Positions 18,474 through 27,654 of a DNA stretch of 64,000 nt are shown in pieces. Every line of letters starts with the position of its first letter. The first letter of the stretch is position 1. The notes beneath the pieces were generated by a model that saw nothing but the letters and a program-made list of their open reading frames with translations, searched no databases and was not told where the DNA came from. A program made the translations under genes and the position numbers. The stretch spans positions 1-64,000 of the forward strand of contig CAVPWR010000002.1 of NCBI GenBank assembly GCA_963709555.1, written 5' to 3'. Source of the stretch: Sulfurisoma sp963709555. GTDB taxonomy: Bacteria; Pseudomonadota; Gammaproteobacteria; Burkholderiales; Rhodocyclaceae.

Positions 18474-18929
18474 ATGATTGGATTCAAACGCGCACTGCTC
18501 GCCGCCGCCAGCCTTGGCCTGATGTCCGCCAGCGGCATCGCCCTGGCGCAGGAAACCCCCACCACCGCACCCGCCGGCGTCAAGCTGGTGGAAGCCGCCG
18601 CCGTCCAGGCCCTGCAGGGCAAGGGCGCCGTGCTGATCGACACCCGCAAGGCCAACGAATACGCCGACGGCACCATCAAGGGCGCAATCTCGGTGCCCTA
18701 CGATCCTGAGAAGAGTGCCAAGGATGCCGGCTTCGACGCCGCCCAGGACAAGTACGACATGGGCAAGATCGCCGACAAGAACAAGGACTACGTGCTGTTC
18801 TGCAATTCCGGCACCTGCTGGAAGTCCTACAAGGCTGCGGTGGTCATGGCCAAGGCCGGCTACAAGAACGTGCATTGGTATCGCAACGGCTTCCCCGACT
18901 GGAAAGCCCGCAAGCTGCCGACGGAATAA
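18474..18929 (+). CDS. Periplasmic rhodanese-like sulfurtransferase
   Basis: 151 residues with a signal peptide (ending GIALAQ) and one rhodanese domain: VLIDTRKANEYADGTIKGA, then the active-site loop CNSGTCWKSYKAA, and GYKNVHWYRNGFPDW at the end. The loop has two cysteines; by alignment of the loop either could be the catalytic one. AAGGAGACGAACG precedes ATG 18474. A terminator separates it from the YeiH-type transporter downstream, but the pairing suggests extracytoplasmic sulfur handling. Confidence 0.85.
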   Translation: MIGFKRALLAAASLGLMSASGIALAQETPTTAPAGVKLVEAAAVQALQGKGAVLIDTRKANEYADGTIKGAISVPYDPEKSAKDAGFDAAQDKYDMGKIADKNKDYVLFCNSGTCWKSYKAAVVMAKAGYKNVHWYRNGFPDWKARKLPTE

Positions 18930-18953
18930 ATTTCAAGTGTCAAGCGTCTAAGG

Positions 18954-18991
18954 AACCAGGGCTCGGCTCGTAAGGGCGGCCCTGGTTTTTT
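18954..18991 (+). terminator. Rho-independent terminator after the rhodanese
   Basis: AACCAGGGC pairs with GCCCTGGTT across a 16-nt loop and is followed by a T-run. It ends 26 nt before the start of the next gene, so it could also act as an attenuator. Confidence 0.75.
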
Positions 18992-19017
18992 AATGCACGG
19001 CAGGGGAGGAGACATCC

Positions 19018-20772
19018 ATGGTTTACACGAAAAAATCGCCGGCACTGCTGGTCATCGGCGTGATGATGCTGCTGTGGGGCTGGCTCAATGCCAGTGGCGG
19101 CATCAACGGCATGCAAAGCTGGCTGCAGAAAAGCGCCTACTCCGACCACCTGAAGGTCAAGGAAAAGTACGACGCCGAACTGCGCGTCGCCACCGAAATC
19201 GCCACCGCCGAAGGCAAGCCGGCGCCGGACATGAAAATGCCGAAGTCGAAGTTCGACGAGGCCAAGGGCCAACAGGCACAGCTGGCCTACATCTTCGGCG
19301 GCATCGCCACCGTGCTCGGCCTGCTGATCATGGTGTGGACGCCGAAGGAAGGCAGCCTCGACTACTACCTGTCGATCTTCCCGGGCATGGCCTTCATCCT
19401 GCTCATCGCCTTCATCGTGCGCTGGGGCCTCGACCCGACCTTCGCCAACTGGGGCAAGGACGCGCAGCCGACACTGGGCTGGAACTTCGCCACCATCTTC
19501 AACCTGAACTACGTGGTGCTGGGCATCGTCATCGGCATCGTCATCGTCAACGTCTTCAAGATTCCGGCGTGGGCCGCCAACGGCGTGCGCACCGCGCGCT
19601 TCTTCCTCAAGACCGGCGTGATCCTGCTCGGCACGCTCTACAGCGCGACCGAGCTGGCGCAGCTCGGCGGGCTGTCGGTGGTGATGATCGGCATCTTCGT
19701 GCTCGGCTCGGTGGGCGTCGTACTCTACATGGGCAAGCGCATGGGCGCCGGCAACTCGATGACGGCGGTGCTCTCGGCCGGCATGGGCGTCTGCGGCGTC
19801 TCGGCCACGGTGGCCGCCTCGCCGGTGGTCAATGCCAAGGCCGGCGAGATCGCCTACACCATCGGCACCATCCTGGTCTGGGGCGTCGGCTGCATGTTCC
19901 TCTTCCCCACCATCGGCCACCTGCTCGGCATGGGCCCGGTGCAGTTCGGCGCCTGGGCCGGCACCGGCATCCTCAACTCGGCGCAGGTCGCCGGCGCGGC
20001 ACTGGCCTTCGAACCGAATGGTATTGAAACACTCAAGGTCGCCGAGATCTTCAACATCACCCGCGTGCTGTTCCTGCCCATCATCGTGCTCTGGCTCGCC
20101 GCCTGGTACGTCAAGCACGAAGTGGGCGCGCAGAAGGTGGATCTGGGCAAGGTGCTGCTCGCCAAGTTCCCGCTGTTCGTGATCGGCTTCATCCTGCTGT
20201 TCGTGTTGTCGACGCTGGGCGCCTTCACGCCGGCCGGCCACTACCAGGGCAAGTACTTCAGCGCCGAGCAGATCAAGGAGGACAAGCTGCTCAAGGGCAA
20301 GGAAACGCGGGCCATCGAAGGCGAACTGTCGCGGCTCAAGGAGCCCGCCGGCGCCAAGGCGCTGCAGGATCACTTCACCGCCAAGGCCATCAACATCGGC
20401 CAGCGCCACGCGACGCCCGAGGATGCCCACAAGGCGCTGGCGGACCTGATCGCCAACAAGAAGATGACCAGCCGCGACCAGGACACGCTGCTCTCCGCCA
20501 CCGCCAAGATGAAGGACATCGACGCGATCACCAAGAACGCGATCGAGAAGGCGAGCAAGGCCGCCTGGCACAGTTCGAAGGCCATCGCCGCCTTCCGCGA
20601 CTGGCTGGCCTGGCTGTTCTCCTTCGGCCTCATCGGCCTCGGCATGCAGATCACCATGGCGGCGCTGAAGCAGGCCGGCGGCAAGCCGCTGATCATCGGC
20701 GGCGTGGTCGGCACGGCCAAGGCGGTCGGTTCGCTGATCGTCGTGCTGCTGTTCGTCAAAGAGTTCATCTGA
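19018..20772 (+). CDS. YeiH/UPF0324-type putative sulfate exporter, enlarged form
   Basis: A 584-residue polytopic membrane protein. The YeiH core is clear: TARFFLKTGVILLGTLYS, MGAGNSMTAVLSAGMGVCGVSATVAASPV, and GAWAGTGILNSAQVAGAALAF. Typical YeiH proteins have about 340 residues. Here an N-terminal helix pair with a charged loop (1-130) and a charged, probably soluble insert of about 120 residues (402-522, Lys/Glu/Ala-rich) are added before the last helices. GGGGAGGAG precedes ATG 19018. The family is annotated as a putative sulfate exporter; the true substrate is unproven. The neighbours are a periplasmic rhodanese and a 43-aa membrane peptide. Confidence 0.82.
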   Translation: MVYTKKSPALLVIGVMMLLWGWLNASGGINGMQSWLQKSAYSDHLKVKEKYDAELRVATEIATAEGKPAPDMKMPKSKFDEAKGQQAQLAYIFGGIATVLGLLIMVWTPKEGSLDYYLSIFPGMAFILLIAFIVRWGLDPTFANWGKDAQPTLGWNFATIFNLNYVVLGIVIGIVIVNVFKIPAWAANGVRTARFFLKTGVILLGTLYSATELAQLGGLSVVMIGIFVLGSVGVVLYMGKRMGAGNSMTAVLSAGMGVCGVSATVAASPVVNAKAGEIAYTIGTILVWGVGCMFLFPTIGHLLGMGPVQFGAWAGTGILNSAQVAGAALAFEPNGIETLKVAEIFNITRVLFLPIIVLWLAAWYVKHEVGAQKVDLGKVLLAKFPLFVIGFILLFVLSTLGAFTPAGHYQGKYFSAEQIKEDKLLKGKETRAIEGELSRLKEPAGAKALQDHFTAKAINIGQRHATPEDAHKALADLIANKKMTSRDQDTLLSATAKMKDIDAITKNAIEKASKAAWHSSKAIAAFRDWLAWLFSFGLIGLGMQITMAALKQAGGKPLIIGGVVGTAKAVGSLIVVLLFVKEFI

Positions 20773-20788
20773 TCCCGGGAGTCCACAA

Positions 20789-20920
20789 ATGTCCGAACAA
20801 CAGAAATTCGAACGCGGCACCAGTCTTTCCATCTTCGTCAGCGACCGCAGGGAGGATATCGGCGCACTGATCTTCGCCCTGATCATCGCCCTCGGCGTCG
20901 TCCTGATCATCGGCCGCTGA
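20789..20920 (+). CDS. 43-residue single-helix membrane peptide
   Basis: ATG 20789, with CCGGGAG about 7 nt upstream, opens a 43-codon frame that ends at TGA 20920. The first 24 residues are hydrophilic (start MSEQQKFERG); the rest is a single hydrophobic helix (IGALIFALIIALGVVLIIG). It follows the transporter stop by 16 nt and precedes a terminator, so it is the last gene of that operon. It may be a small accessory subunit of the transporter. No named family was recognised. Confidence 0.7.
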   Translation: MSEQQKFERGTSLSIFVSDRREDIGALIFALIIALGVVLIIGR

Positions 20921-20941
20921 ACCATCTGGCTTAGACTAACC

Positions 20942-20980
20942 GTCCCGCCCGTCCGCAACTGCGGGGGCGGGACTTTTCTT
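20942..20980 (+). terminator. Rho-independent terminator
   Basis: GTCCCGCCC pairs with GGGCGGGAC and is followed by TTTTCTTT. It closes the transporter operon. Confidence 0.8.
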
Positions 20981-20988
20981 TGGACGCG

Positions 20989-21453
20989 ATGAAACCACCA
21001 CTGAAACTGCTGCTGTGCCACCACGGCACCGCCGGCGCCCAGGCCGCCGCAAACTTCGCCCTGGAGGCCGCCGTGCCCGGCGCCACCACCCTCGTCCATT
21101 GCCTCGTCGTGCCCGAACTGTGGACCGGCATGCAGGGCGACGACTGGCTCAACAACGCCTCGACGCGCGATGCCTTCGGCAGCTACGTCGAGAACATGCT
21201 GGAGCAGGACGCAAAACGCGAACTGGCCGGCGTCGAGGCGAAGTGCCAGGAGCGTGGCATCGCCTACGCGGCGGTGATGCGCCTCGGCGATCCGGCCGAT
21301 GTCGTCCTGACCGTCGCCGGTGAAGTCGGCGCCGATCTCGTCGTCATCGGCCCGCCGCGCCGCAAGGGCGAGGAGGGCCTGCGCTCGCGCATGGATCTCG
21401 AAAAGCTGGTGCGGGGGCTGCGTTGTCCGCTGATGGTCGCACCACGCCCATAA
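20989..21453 (+). CDS. Universal stress protein family protein
   Basis: 154 residues with a Usp-like Rossmann fold. It begins KLLLCHHGTAGAQAAA (in place of the usual ILVPVDGS), has a middle GDPADVVLTVAGEVGADLVVIG, and ends LVRGLRCPLMVAP. The usual ATP-binding G-2X-G-9X-G-S/T is not clear after VVIGPPRRKG, so it may belong to the non-ATP-binding group. ATG 20989 is chosen over TTG 20980. It overlaps the next gene by 31 nt, implying coupling. Confidence 0.78.
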   Translation: MKPPLKLLLCHHGTAGAQAAANFALEAAVPGATTLVHCLVVPELWTGMQGDDWLNNASTRDAFGSYVENMLEQDAKRELAGVEAKCQERGIAYAAVMRLGDPADVVLTVAGEVGADLVVIGPPRRKGEEGLRSRMDLEKLVRGLRCPLMVAPRP

Positions 21454-22091
21454 GCGAAGTCGGCGCCGGCGCCTCCCGCAACGAAGTCTCTCCGGGCGAC
21501 ACGGCGCGCGCGGAGACCGTGCTGCCGCTGCCCGCTGCCGAGCTTGCCGCGTTCGTCGCCGACGTCGAGCGCCTGTGGCGGCTCAATCCGCACCTCGAAA
21601 TCCGCGACTGGCAGCCGCGCGAGAACGGCTTCAGCTACGCCGCGCACGACGAACTCGGCGACCGGCCGGTCGAGGCCTGGGCGACGGTCGACGACCCGCG
21701 GGAGATTCACGATCGCCTGTTGCTGCGCTACGCCAGCGGCCTGCGGCAGGCTACCGAGATCCTTGTCGAGCCTGTGGCAGATGGCGCGGGGCAGGCCCGC
21801 CTCGTGATCATCGACCATTACCCGCGCATCGATGACCCGCAGGATCCGCGCCTGGCCGAGGTCGATCGCACGCTGGTGCCCTGGGTCGGGGCGATCCGCC
21901 GCCACCTGCTCGCCCGCCGCAGCTGGGGCCGGCTGCCCCTCATTTCTCCACTGTGGCGCTGGTGGAACGAGCATTTCCTGCTGCACATGGCGCCGCGCAA
22001 CCGGCGCATCGTGCGCCTGCTGGTCTGGATCAGCGTGCTGGAGTTCGCCGTGTTCGTTGCAGCCGTGGCCGTCCTGCGCCTGGCTTCATAA
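21423..22091 (+). CDS. SRPBCC-like protein with C-terminal membrane helix
   Basis: 222 residues from TTG 21423, overlapping the stress-protein gene. After about 30 loose N-terminal residues, ETVLPLPAAELAAFVADVERLWRLNP resembles the first strand and helices of START/SRPBCC lipid-binding folds, followed by beta-rich text (ATEILVEPV, LVIIDHYPRI). The end is a hydrophobic helix (LLVWISVLEFAVFVAAVAVL), probably anchoring it in the inner membrane. The exact start is uncertain. The family call is by pattern only. Confidence 0.55.
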   Translation: MSADGRTTPISEVGAGASRNEVSPGDTARAETVLPLPAAELAAFVADVERLWRLNPHLEIRDWQPRENGFSYAAHDELGDRPVEAWATVDDPREIHDRLLLRYASGLRQATEILVEPVADGAGQARLVIIDHYPRIDDPQDPRLAEVDRTLVPWVGAIRRHLLARRSWGRLPLISPLWRWWNEHFLLHMAPRNRRIVRLLVWISVLEFAVFVAAVAVLRLAS

Positions 22092-22856
22092 GTCCAGTCC
22101 GCGCGGCTTGCGTCCCGCCTTGCCGGCCAGCGCGTCGAACAGCGCGTTGGGCAGCAGGCGCAGCAACTTGGCGACGATCGCCATCTGCCACGGGATCACC
22201 GCGTAGCTGGTGCCGGCTGCGATGGCGCGGGCGAAGCGTTGCGCCGCCACTTCGGCCGGCAGCAGGAAAGGCATGGCGTAGGTATTGACGGCGGTCATCG
22301 GCGTTGCGATGTAGCCGGGAGCCAGCGTCACCACACGCACGCCGCTGCCGCGCAACTCGACGCGCAGGCTTTCCAGATAGGCGATCGCCGCCGCCTTCGA
22401 GGCCGAGTAGGCGCCGGCGCCCGGCAGGCCGCGGATGCCGGCCACCGAGGCGATGCCGACCAGGCGGCCTCTGCCGGCCTGCTGCATCGCTTTGATGAAG
22501 GGGTGGAAGGTGTGCACCATGCCGAACACGTTGGTCTCGAAGACGCGGCGGAAGGCCGGCAGGTCCTCGCGCTCGCCGGTCAGCGTGCCGACGGAGATGC
22601 CGGCATTGGCAATCACGATGTCGGGAAGGCCGGCGCGGGCGATGAAGTCCTGCCCGGCCGCCAGCATCGCGCCGGCATCGGCGACATCGACGGCGTAGAT
22701 GTGATGGCTGCCCGGCAGCGATTGCGCGAGGTCGTTGAGGACATCCTCGCGCCGCGCGGCGAGGCCGAGCGTGACGCCGCGCCCGGCGTAGTGGCGGGCC
22801 AGCGCCGCGCCGATGCCCGACGAGGCGCCGGTCAAAAAGACGCGCTCGCCGGCCAA
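22086..22856 (-). CDS. Short-chain dehydrogenase/reductase
   Basis: A 256-residue classical SDR. It has the cofactor motif TGASSGIG near the N-terminus, NAGIS, the catalytic Ser in GIASVAG, the Y-x3-K motif YSASKAA, and APGYIATPM after it. A likely NADP preference is suggested by AARRED after strand 2. The start is TTG 22856, 4 nt below the dsbA stop, so both are probably co-transcribed. The substrate is unknown. Confidence 0.85.
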   Translation of the reverse strand: MAGERVFLTGASSGIGAALARHYAGRGVTLGLAARREDVLNDLAQSLPGSHHIYAVDVADAGAMLAAGQDFIARAGLPDIVIANAGISVGTLTGEREDLPAFRRVFETNVFGMVHTFHPFIKAMQQAGRGRLVGIASVAGIRGLPGAGAYSASKAAAIAYLESLRVELRGSGVRVVTLAPGYIATPMTAVNTYAMPFLLPAEVAAQRFARAIAAGTSYAVIPWQMAIVAKLLRLLPNALFDALAGKAGRKPRGLDL

Positions 22857-22860
22857 GGTG

Positions 22861-23496
22861 CTACTTCTTGCGGGACATTACGATCAGTCCGTCGATGACC
22901 TTGAGCAGTTCCTCGTAGGTGCCGTTGAAGGTGCTCGAGCTGCGGTACTTGCCGTCGACCGTCATCGCCGGCACGCCCTGGATGCCGTGCGCCTCGGTCA
23001 GCTGCTTGGCGCGGGTGAGCTTGCTCTGCACGGTGAAGGAGCGGTAGGTGTCCATGAACTTCTTGGCGTCGAGGCCTTTCTTGCCGACCCAGGCTTCGAG
23101 GGTTTTTTCGTTGTTGAGATCGACGCGCTCGAAATGCATGGCGTCGAACACCTCGTTGTGCAGCCGCTCAAGCTCGCCCATCGCTTCCAGCGTGTAGTAG
23201 ATCTTCGCCGTCGGCGCCCAGCTGTCGCGGAACACGACCGGCACGCGGCGGAAGGTCGCGTCCTTTGAGATGCCGCTCTTGACCCATTTGGCCAGCACCG
23301 GCTCGAATTCGTAGCAGTGAGAGCACTGGTAGGAGAAGAACTCGGTGACCTCGACCTTGCCCTTGGCATCGGTCGGCGCCGGCGGCACGATCTTCGCGTA
23401 ATCCTTTCCTTCCTTGAGCTCGGCGGCCCAGGCAGTACTGGCGGAGAGGGCGAAGAGCATGAGGACCGATGACAGCAGTAGCTTGAACCGCAGCAT
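22861..23496 (-). CDS. dsbA: Thiol:disulfide interchange protein DsbA
   Basis: 211 residues: a signal peptide (ending TAWA), then a thioredoxin fold with the inserted helical domain. The active site is C-S-H-C in FFSYQCSHCYEFEP and the cis-proline loop is GVPAMTV. It introduces disulfides into periplasmic proteins, passing electrons to DsbB. AAGGAGATATTTAC precedes ATG 23496. It lies between a SPOR protein and an SDR on the same strand, an arrangement in line with argS-SPOR-dsbA operons of betaproteobacteria. Confidence 0.92.
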   Translation of the reverse strand: MLRFKLLLSSVLMLFALSASTAWAAELKEGKDYAKIVPPAPTDAKGKVEVTEFFSYQCSHCYEFEPVLAKWVKSGISKDATFRRVPVVFRDSWAPTAKIYYTLEAMGELERLHNEVFDAMHFERVDLNNEKTLEAWVGKKGLDAKKFMDTYRSFTVQSKLTRAKQLTEAHGIQGVPAMTVDGKYRSSSTFNGTYEELLKVIDGLIVMSRKK

Positions 23497-23508
23497 GTAA
23501 ATATCTCC

Positions 23509-24132
23509 TTATTGGGGTTTGACCTTGACCAGCGTGGCCTGGACACCGTTCTGTGACAGCTGGTTGCGCACCCGGTTCATTTCGTCGGGACTGGCGAAGG
23601 GACCGAGGCGGACGCGGTGCATGGTGCCCTTGTCGGGCACGGCCACTTCCTGCACGCCGACTTCGAGGCCGAGCATGGACAGCTTGGCCTTGAGGTTGTC
23701 GGCATCCTGCGGCTTCTGGAATGCGCCGGCCTGCAGGTAGAGCAGTTCGGTGGGTGCGGCCGGCGGCGCCTGGGCGGCCTTGTCCGCCGGCGGCGCGGGG
23801 GGCACGGCCTGAGCAGGGGGCGCCGCGCCCTGCGGGGTGGCCTGCTGGTCTCCGGGCAGGATCTTGTAGAACTCGAAGCGCGGCTTCTCGCTCACCTTGT
23901 CGCCGGGCTTGCCGGGCAATTGCTGCGGCGCCTTGGGTGCCTCGCCGGCCGCCGGCTCGTGGCGCTCGGCGCGCGGCGCCTTGTCCATGAAGGGCAGCGG
24001 CGTCTTGTTGAGGTACCAGACCACGCCGAAGGCGATGCCGACGCCGATGACGAGGCCGATGAACAGGCCCAGGATCATGCCGCCGTGTTGCCAGCGCCGT
24101 CCCAAGGGATACCGCTGCGCATAACTTTTCAT
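23509..24132 (-). CDS. SPOR-domain membrane protein
   Basis: 207 residues. A membrane anchor (MILGLFIGLVIGVGIAFGVVWYL, about 19-41) is followed by a long Pro/Ala-rich periplasmic linker and a C-terminal SPOR domain (LYLQAGAFQKPQDADNLKAKL, then HRVRLGPFASPDEM), which binds denuded glycan at the division site. It is FtsN-like in architecture. GGAAAGG lies before ATG 24132. The linker is simple sequence; a role in cell division is inferred from the domain. Confidence 0.85.
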   Translation of the reverse strand: MKSYAQRYPLGRRWQHGGMILGLFIGLVIGVGIAFGVVWYLNKTPLPFMDKAPRAERHEPAAGEAPKAPQQLPGKPGDKVSEKPRFEFYKILPGDQQATPQGAAPPAQAVPPAPPADKAAQAPPAAPTELLYLQAGAFQKPQDADNLKAKLSMLGLEVGVQEVAVPDKGTMHRVRLGPFASPDEMNRVRNQLSQNGVQATLVKVKPQ

Positions 24133-24251
24133 CGTTGCAGCCTTTCCGCCGGGCAGCCCCGAGGAAAGGCGGCGCGCCGCCGAAGGCGGCACCCGCTCCG
24201 ACATTTCTTCGAGGCTCCCCGTAATCGACGAGCGCAGCGAGCCAAAAGCCT

Positions 24252-24271
24252 CCCCTCCTGCGAAGGAGGGG
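24252..24271. repeat. C/G-rich intergenic hairpin repeat
   Basis: CCCCTCCT-GCGA-AGGAGGGG followed by CTGGGGGCGG lies between argS and the SPOR gene. A similar element in reverse lies at 57048-57079. It resembles the common short C/G-run intergenic repeats of many GC-rich genomes. Confidence 0.5.
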
Positions 24272-24293
24272 CTGGGGGCGGTCGGGCGTTTCA

Positions 24294-26027
24294 TCACATG
24301 TGCTCCGGTGCGGCGACGCCGAGGATGTGCAGGCCGTTGGCGATGACGCGGCGCACGGCCACGGCCAGCGCCAGGCGCGCCTGCTTCTGCGCTTCGTCCT
24401 CGACCAGCAGGCGCTCGGCGTTGTACCAGGCGTGGAAGTCGGCGGCGAGGTCGCGCAGGTAGAAAGCGATGGCATGCGGCGCGTAATCGCGCGCGGCGGA
24501 TTCGATCATGTCGGGAAACTCGCGCAGCCGTCCGCACAGCGCCAGTTCGCGCTCGCTGGCCAGCGGCGCGAGGTCGGCGGCGGCGAGCGATTTCACCTCA
24601 CCGCCCCACTGCTGCAGCACGCTGGCGACGCGGGCATAGGCATACTGGACGTAATACACCGGGTTGTCGTTCGACTGCGACTTGGCCAGGTCGAGGTCGA
24701 AATCGAGCGCCTGATCCTGCTTGCGCAGCATGTAGAAGAAGCGGCAGGCGTCGTTGCCGACGTCGTCGCGCAGTTCGCGCAACGTGACGTAGGTGCCGGC
24801 ACGGGTCGACATCGAGACCCGCTCGCTGCCGCGGAACAGGCTGACGAACTGCACCAGCGAAACGTCGAGGCGCTCGACCGGCAGGCCCAGCGCGGTCAGC
24901 GCGCCCTTGACGCGCGGGATGTAGCCGTGGTGGTCGGCGCCCCAGACGTCGATGACCTTGTCGAAGCCGCGCTCGAACTTGTTGGCGTGGTAGGCGATGT
25001 CGGAAGCGAAGTAGGTGTAGAGGCCGTTCTCGCGCTGGACGACGCGGTCCTTCTCGTCGCCGAAGTCGGTCGAACGGAACCACTTGGCGCCGTCCTGGAT
25101 GTAGATGTGGCCGCGTTTTTCCAGCTCGGCCACGGCCTTCGCCACCATGCCGGTGTCGAACAGGCTGCGCTCGGAGAACCAGCAATCGAAATGGACGCCG
25201 TAATCCTCGAGGTCCTCGCGACTGTCGGCGAGCTGCTCGGACAGCGCATGCTGGTGGATGTAGTGCCACTCCTCGCCGAGCAGGTCCTTGCCGGCGGCGA
25301 TGAGGCCGTCGAGATGGGCCTCGGCGTCGGGCTCCGGCGGCGGCACGCAGGCCGTGACCGCGGCAGCGGGATGGACGTAGCGCTCGCCATGGGCGTCACG
25401 GATCTGCTCCGCCATATCCTTGACGTAATCGCCCTGGTAGGCGTTGGGCGGGAAGGCCACTTTCTCGCCGTGGAGGTCGAGATAACGCAGCCACACGGAC
25501 ACCGCGAGGATGTCCATCTGGCGGCCGGCATCATTGACGTAGAACTCGCGCGTCACGTCGTTGCCGGCGTAGGTCAGCAGGCAGGCGAGGCTGGCGCCGT
25601 AGGCGGCGCCGCGGCCATGGCCGACGTGGAGCGGGCCGGTGGGGTTGGCGGAGACGAACTCGACCTGCACCTTGGGCCGCTTGCCGCCGACGCGCTTGCC
25701 GTAGTCGGGGCCGCGCGCCAGCACTTCCTTCACCACCTGGGTCTTGGCGGCGGCGGCGAGGCGGAAATTGATGAAGCCGGCGCCGGCGACCTCGGCCTTG
25801 TCCACCCAGCCGGAAACCGGCAGCTCATGGACGAGGCGCTCGGCGATCTGGCGCGGATTGGCCTTGAGTTCGCGCGCGAGCTGCAGCGCCAGGTTGCTGG
25901 CGAAGTCGCCGTGCGACGGGTCGCGCGGACGCTCGATGACGATCTCGGCGACTTTCTGCCCGGGCGCGACGCTGGCCAGCGCCGCGCGCAGCAGTTCGGA
26001 AAGGTGGGATTTCGGGTCGAAGGACAT
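24294..26027 (-). CDS. argS: Arginyl-tRNA synthetase
   Basis: A 577-residue class I synthetase that charges tRNA-Arg. It has the HIGH-type motif PLHVGHGRGAAYG, WGADHHGYIPR, the KMSKS-region SMSTRAGTYVTLRELRDDVG (as in bacterial ArgRS, not canonical), and the C-terminal DALR anticodon-binding domain (RLREFPDMIESAARDYAPHAI). The N-terminal additional domain (PRDPSHGDFASNLAL) is present. ATG 26027 gives the family-like start MSFDPKSHLSELLR. Confidence 0.96.
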   Translation of the reverse strand: MSFDPKSHLSELLRAALASVAPGQKVAEIVIERPRDPSHGDFASNLALQLARELKANPRQIAERLVHELPVSGWVDKAEVAGAGFINFRLAAAAKTQVVKEVLARGPDYGKRVGGKRPKVQVEFVSANPTGPLHVGHGRGAAYGASLACLLTYAGNDVTREFYVNDAGRQMDILAVSVWLRYLDLHGEKVAFPPNAYQGDYVKDMAEQIRDAHGERYVHPAAAVTACVPPPEPDAEAHLDGLIAAGKDLLGEEWHYIHQHALSEQLADSREDLEDYGVHFDCWFSERSLFDTGMVAKAVAELEKRGHIYIQDGAKWFRSTDFGDEKDRVVQRENGLYTYFASDIAYHANKFERGFDKVIDVWGADHHGYIPRVKGALTALGLPVERLDVSLVQFVSLFRGSERVSMSTRAGTYVTLRELRDDVGNDACRFFYMLRKQDQALDFDLDLAKSQSNDNPVYYVQYAYARVASVLQQWGGEVKSLAAADLAPLASERELALCGRLREFPDMIESAARDYAPHAIAFYLRDLAADFHAWYNAERLLVEDEAQKQARLALAVAVRRVIANGLHILGVAAPEHM

Positions 26028-26177
26028 TGCAGCGTGTCCGGTGGATGCGGAAGCGGCCATTATAGCGGCGCCAACGCCCCCAAAAAGCGGCACCCCAAGG
26101 GTACATTCCCACAAGGGGATTTGCTTCGCGGCACTTGCGGGGCGCGCTGGCGGGACGGCGCCGCACCGCTGCCGGCG

Positions 26178-27142
26178 CTACTCCGGCTGGCAGATCTCGC
26201 CGCGGCCGACGGCGAGGAAGGTGCGCACCGTCAGCAGCACCAGCACCACGCTGAGCACGCCGAGCAGCACCAGGCTCAGGCTGGCGAAGCCGCCGCCGAT
26301 GCGCTCCGTCATCGCCAGCGTGGCGATGGTGATCGCCGCCAGCGGGAAGGAATAGGCCCACGCCGAGAGGAAGAAGGGCAGGCGGAAGAAGCGCATGGCG
26401 TTGCTCGCCAGCAGCAGCGTCAGGAACAGGGCCGTGTAATAGAGGATGCGGGCGAAGGCGTCGAGCGAATCCGGTCAAGCTTGAGATAGGCGAGGAAGCC
26501 CACGGCCGGCGGCGCGATGAGGATGAACAGCATCGGCGTCAGCCGCGCCGGCAGGGGCTCGTGGAAGAACAGGCGGTAGAGCACGATGGTGAACAGCGCC
26601 AGCCAGAAGACGATGCCGATGCTGAAGAAGAACCAGGAGATCTCGGCCGGTGCGAAGCTCACGCCCGCCACCGGCACGATCACGTTGCCGACCACGGGAA
26701 TGAACCAGGCCGGGTTGGCGTGCTGGATCTGGTAGTGGGTATGGTGGATCCAGCTGCTCATCACGTAGAGCGTGAAGGCCAGGTGCAGCGCGGCGCCGAC
26801 CACCCAGAAGCCGCGCGCCATGGCCGGCATGTCGGCGAGGAAGGCGACCGCCAGCAGCAGCAGCGAGATCGAGCTCGCCGCGAAGAAGTTCAGCTTCACC
26901 GGGTGGCCGAGCTCGGCGCGCACGGCCGCCGGATGGCCGGCCCACTTGGCGGCGTAGATCAGCACGACCAGCGCGAACAGCGCCAGCGCCCACCACGCCA
27001 GCGCCTGGCCGATGAGTTGCGGCGCGCCCAGCACGGCATGCGCCTTCTGCCAGGCGATGGCGAGCCCGGCGGTGCCCATCACGGTGGCGAAAAAGGAAAT
27101 CGGGAAGTGTTCGAGGCGGTTGTGGTGGCTGGCGGTGGTCAT
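26178..27142 (-). pseudogene. TDT/SLAC1-family (TehA-like) transporter (frame-disrupted)
   Basis: About 320 residues with ten hydrophobic helices, opening HFPISFFATVMGTAGLAIAWQKA, which is typical of the tellurite-resistance/dicarboxylate/SLAC1 family. Other family text includes SSWIHHTHYQIQHANPAWFIPVVGN. After FLAYLKL near 26465-26480 the frame changes, continuing as LDAFARILYYTALFLTLLLASNAMRFFRLPFFLSAWAYS in two hydrophobic stretches to 26178. The pattern suggests two extra T/A bases rather than gene decay. It is an anion or dicarboxylate channel of unknown substrate. Confidence 0.8.
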
Positions 27143-27196
27143 GGTCGGGAACCTCAGACGGGTAAGGCGGGGGAGCGACGATTCACGGATTGTAGG

Positions 27197-27649
27197 TCAG
27201 TTGCGCGACGGCAGCCGCAGCACGACCGTCATCCCGATCGCCACGCCGAGGATCACCAGCACCTGCAGCCAGGGTCGGTCGGCCAGCGCCCAGAGCGAGA
27301 AACCCGCGGTCAGCGCCATCGCCGTCAAGCCGAAGCGCTTGACCCGGCGCGACACGCTGCGGTGCTTCTCCCATTCGCGCAGCATCGGGCCGAAAGTGCG
27401 GTTCTTCAGCAGCCAGCGGTGCGCCCGCGGCGAGGCGCGCACGAAGCAGGCACCGGCGAGCAGCACGAAGGGCGTGGTCGGCAGGCCCGGCACGACCACG
27501 CCGAGCGCGCCCAGCAGCAGCGCGACCGCGCCGCAGGTCCAGAGCAGCGCACGCATCGCCGGCGAGGCATGCAGGCGGTAGCCCTCGAGGCCGGGCTCCA
27601 CCGCCGGCGGATGGGGCTGGCCGGAAGGATATTCGCGCCGCCGTCGCAT
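27197..27649 (-). CDS. DUF454 (YbaN-type) inner-membrane protein
   Basis: 150 residues with the DUF454 signature ALGVVVPGLPTTPFVLLAGACFVRASPR, then HRWLLKNRTFGPMLREWE, and two closing hydrophobic helices. ATG 27649 lies 5 nt after the ZIP gene's stop. An internal ATG at 27556 (MRALLWTCGAVALLLG) would drop a soluble 31-residue leader and may be the true start. The function of the family is unknown. Confidence 0.8.
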   Translation of the reverse strand: MRRRREYPSGQPHPPAVEPGLEGYRLHASPAMRALLWTCGAVALLLGALGVVVPGLPTTPFVLLAGACFVRASPRAHRWLLKNRTFGPMLREWEKHRSVSRRVKRFGLTAMALTAGFSLWALADRPWLQVLVILGVAIGMTVVLRLPSRN

Positions 27650-27654
27650 CCCGC

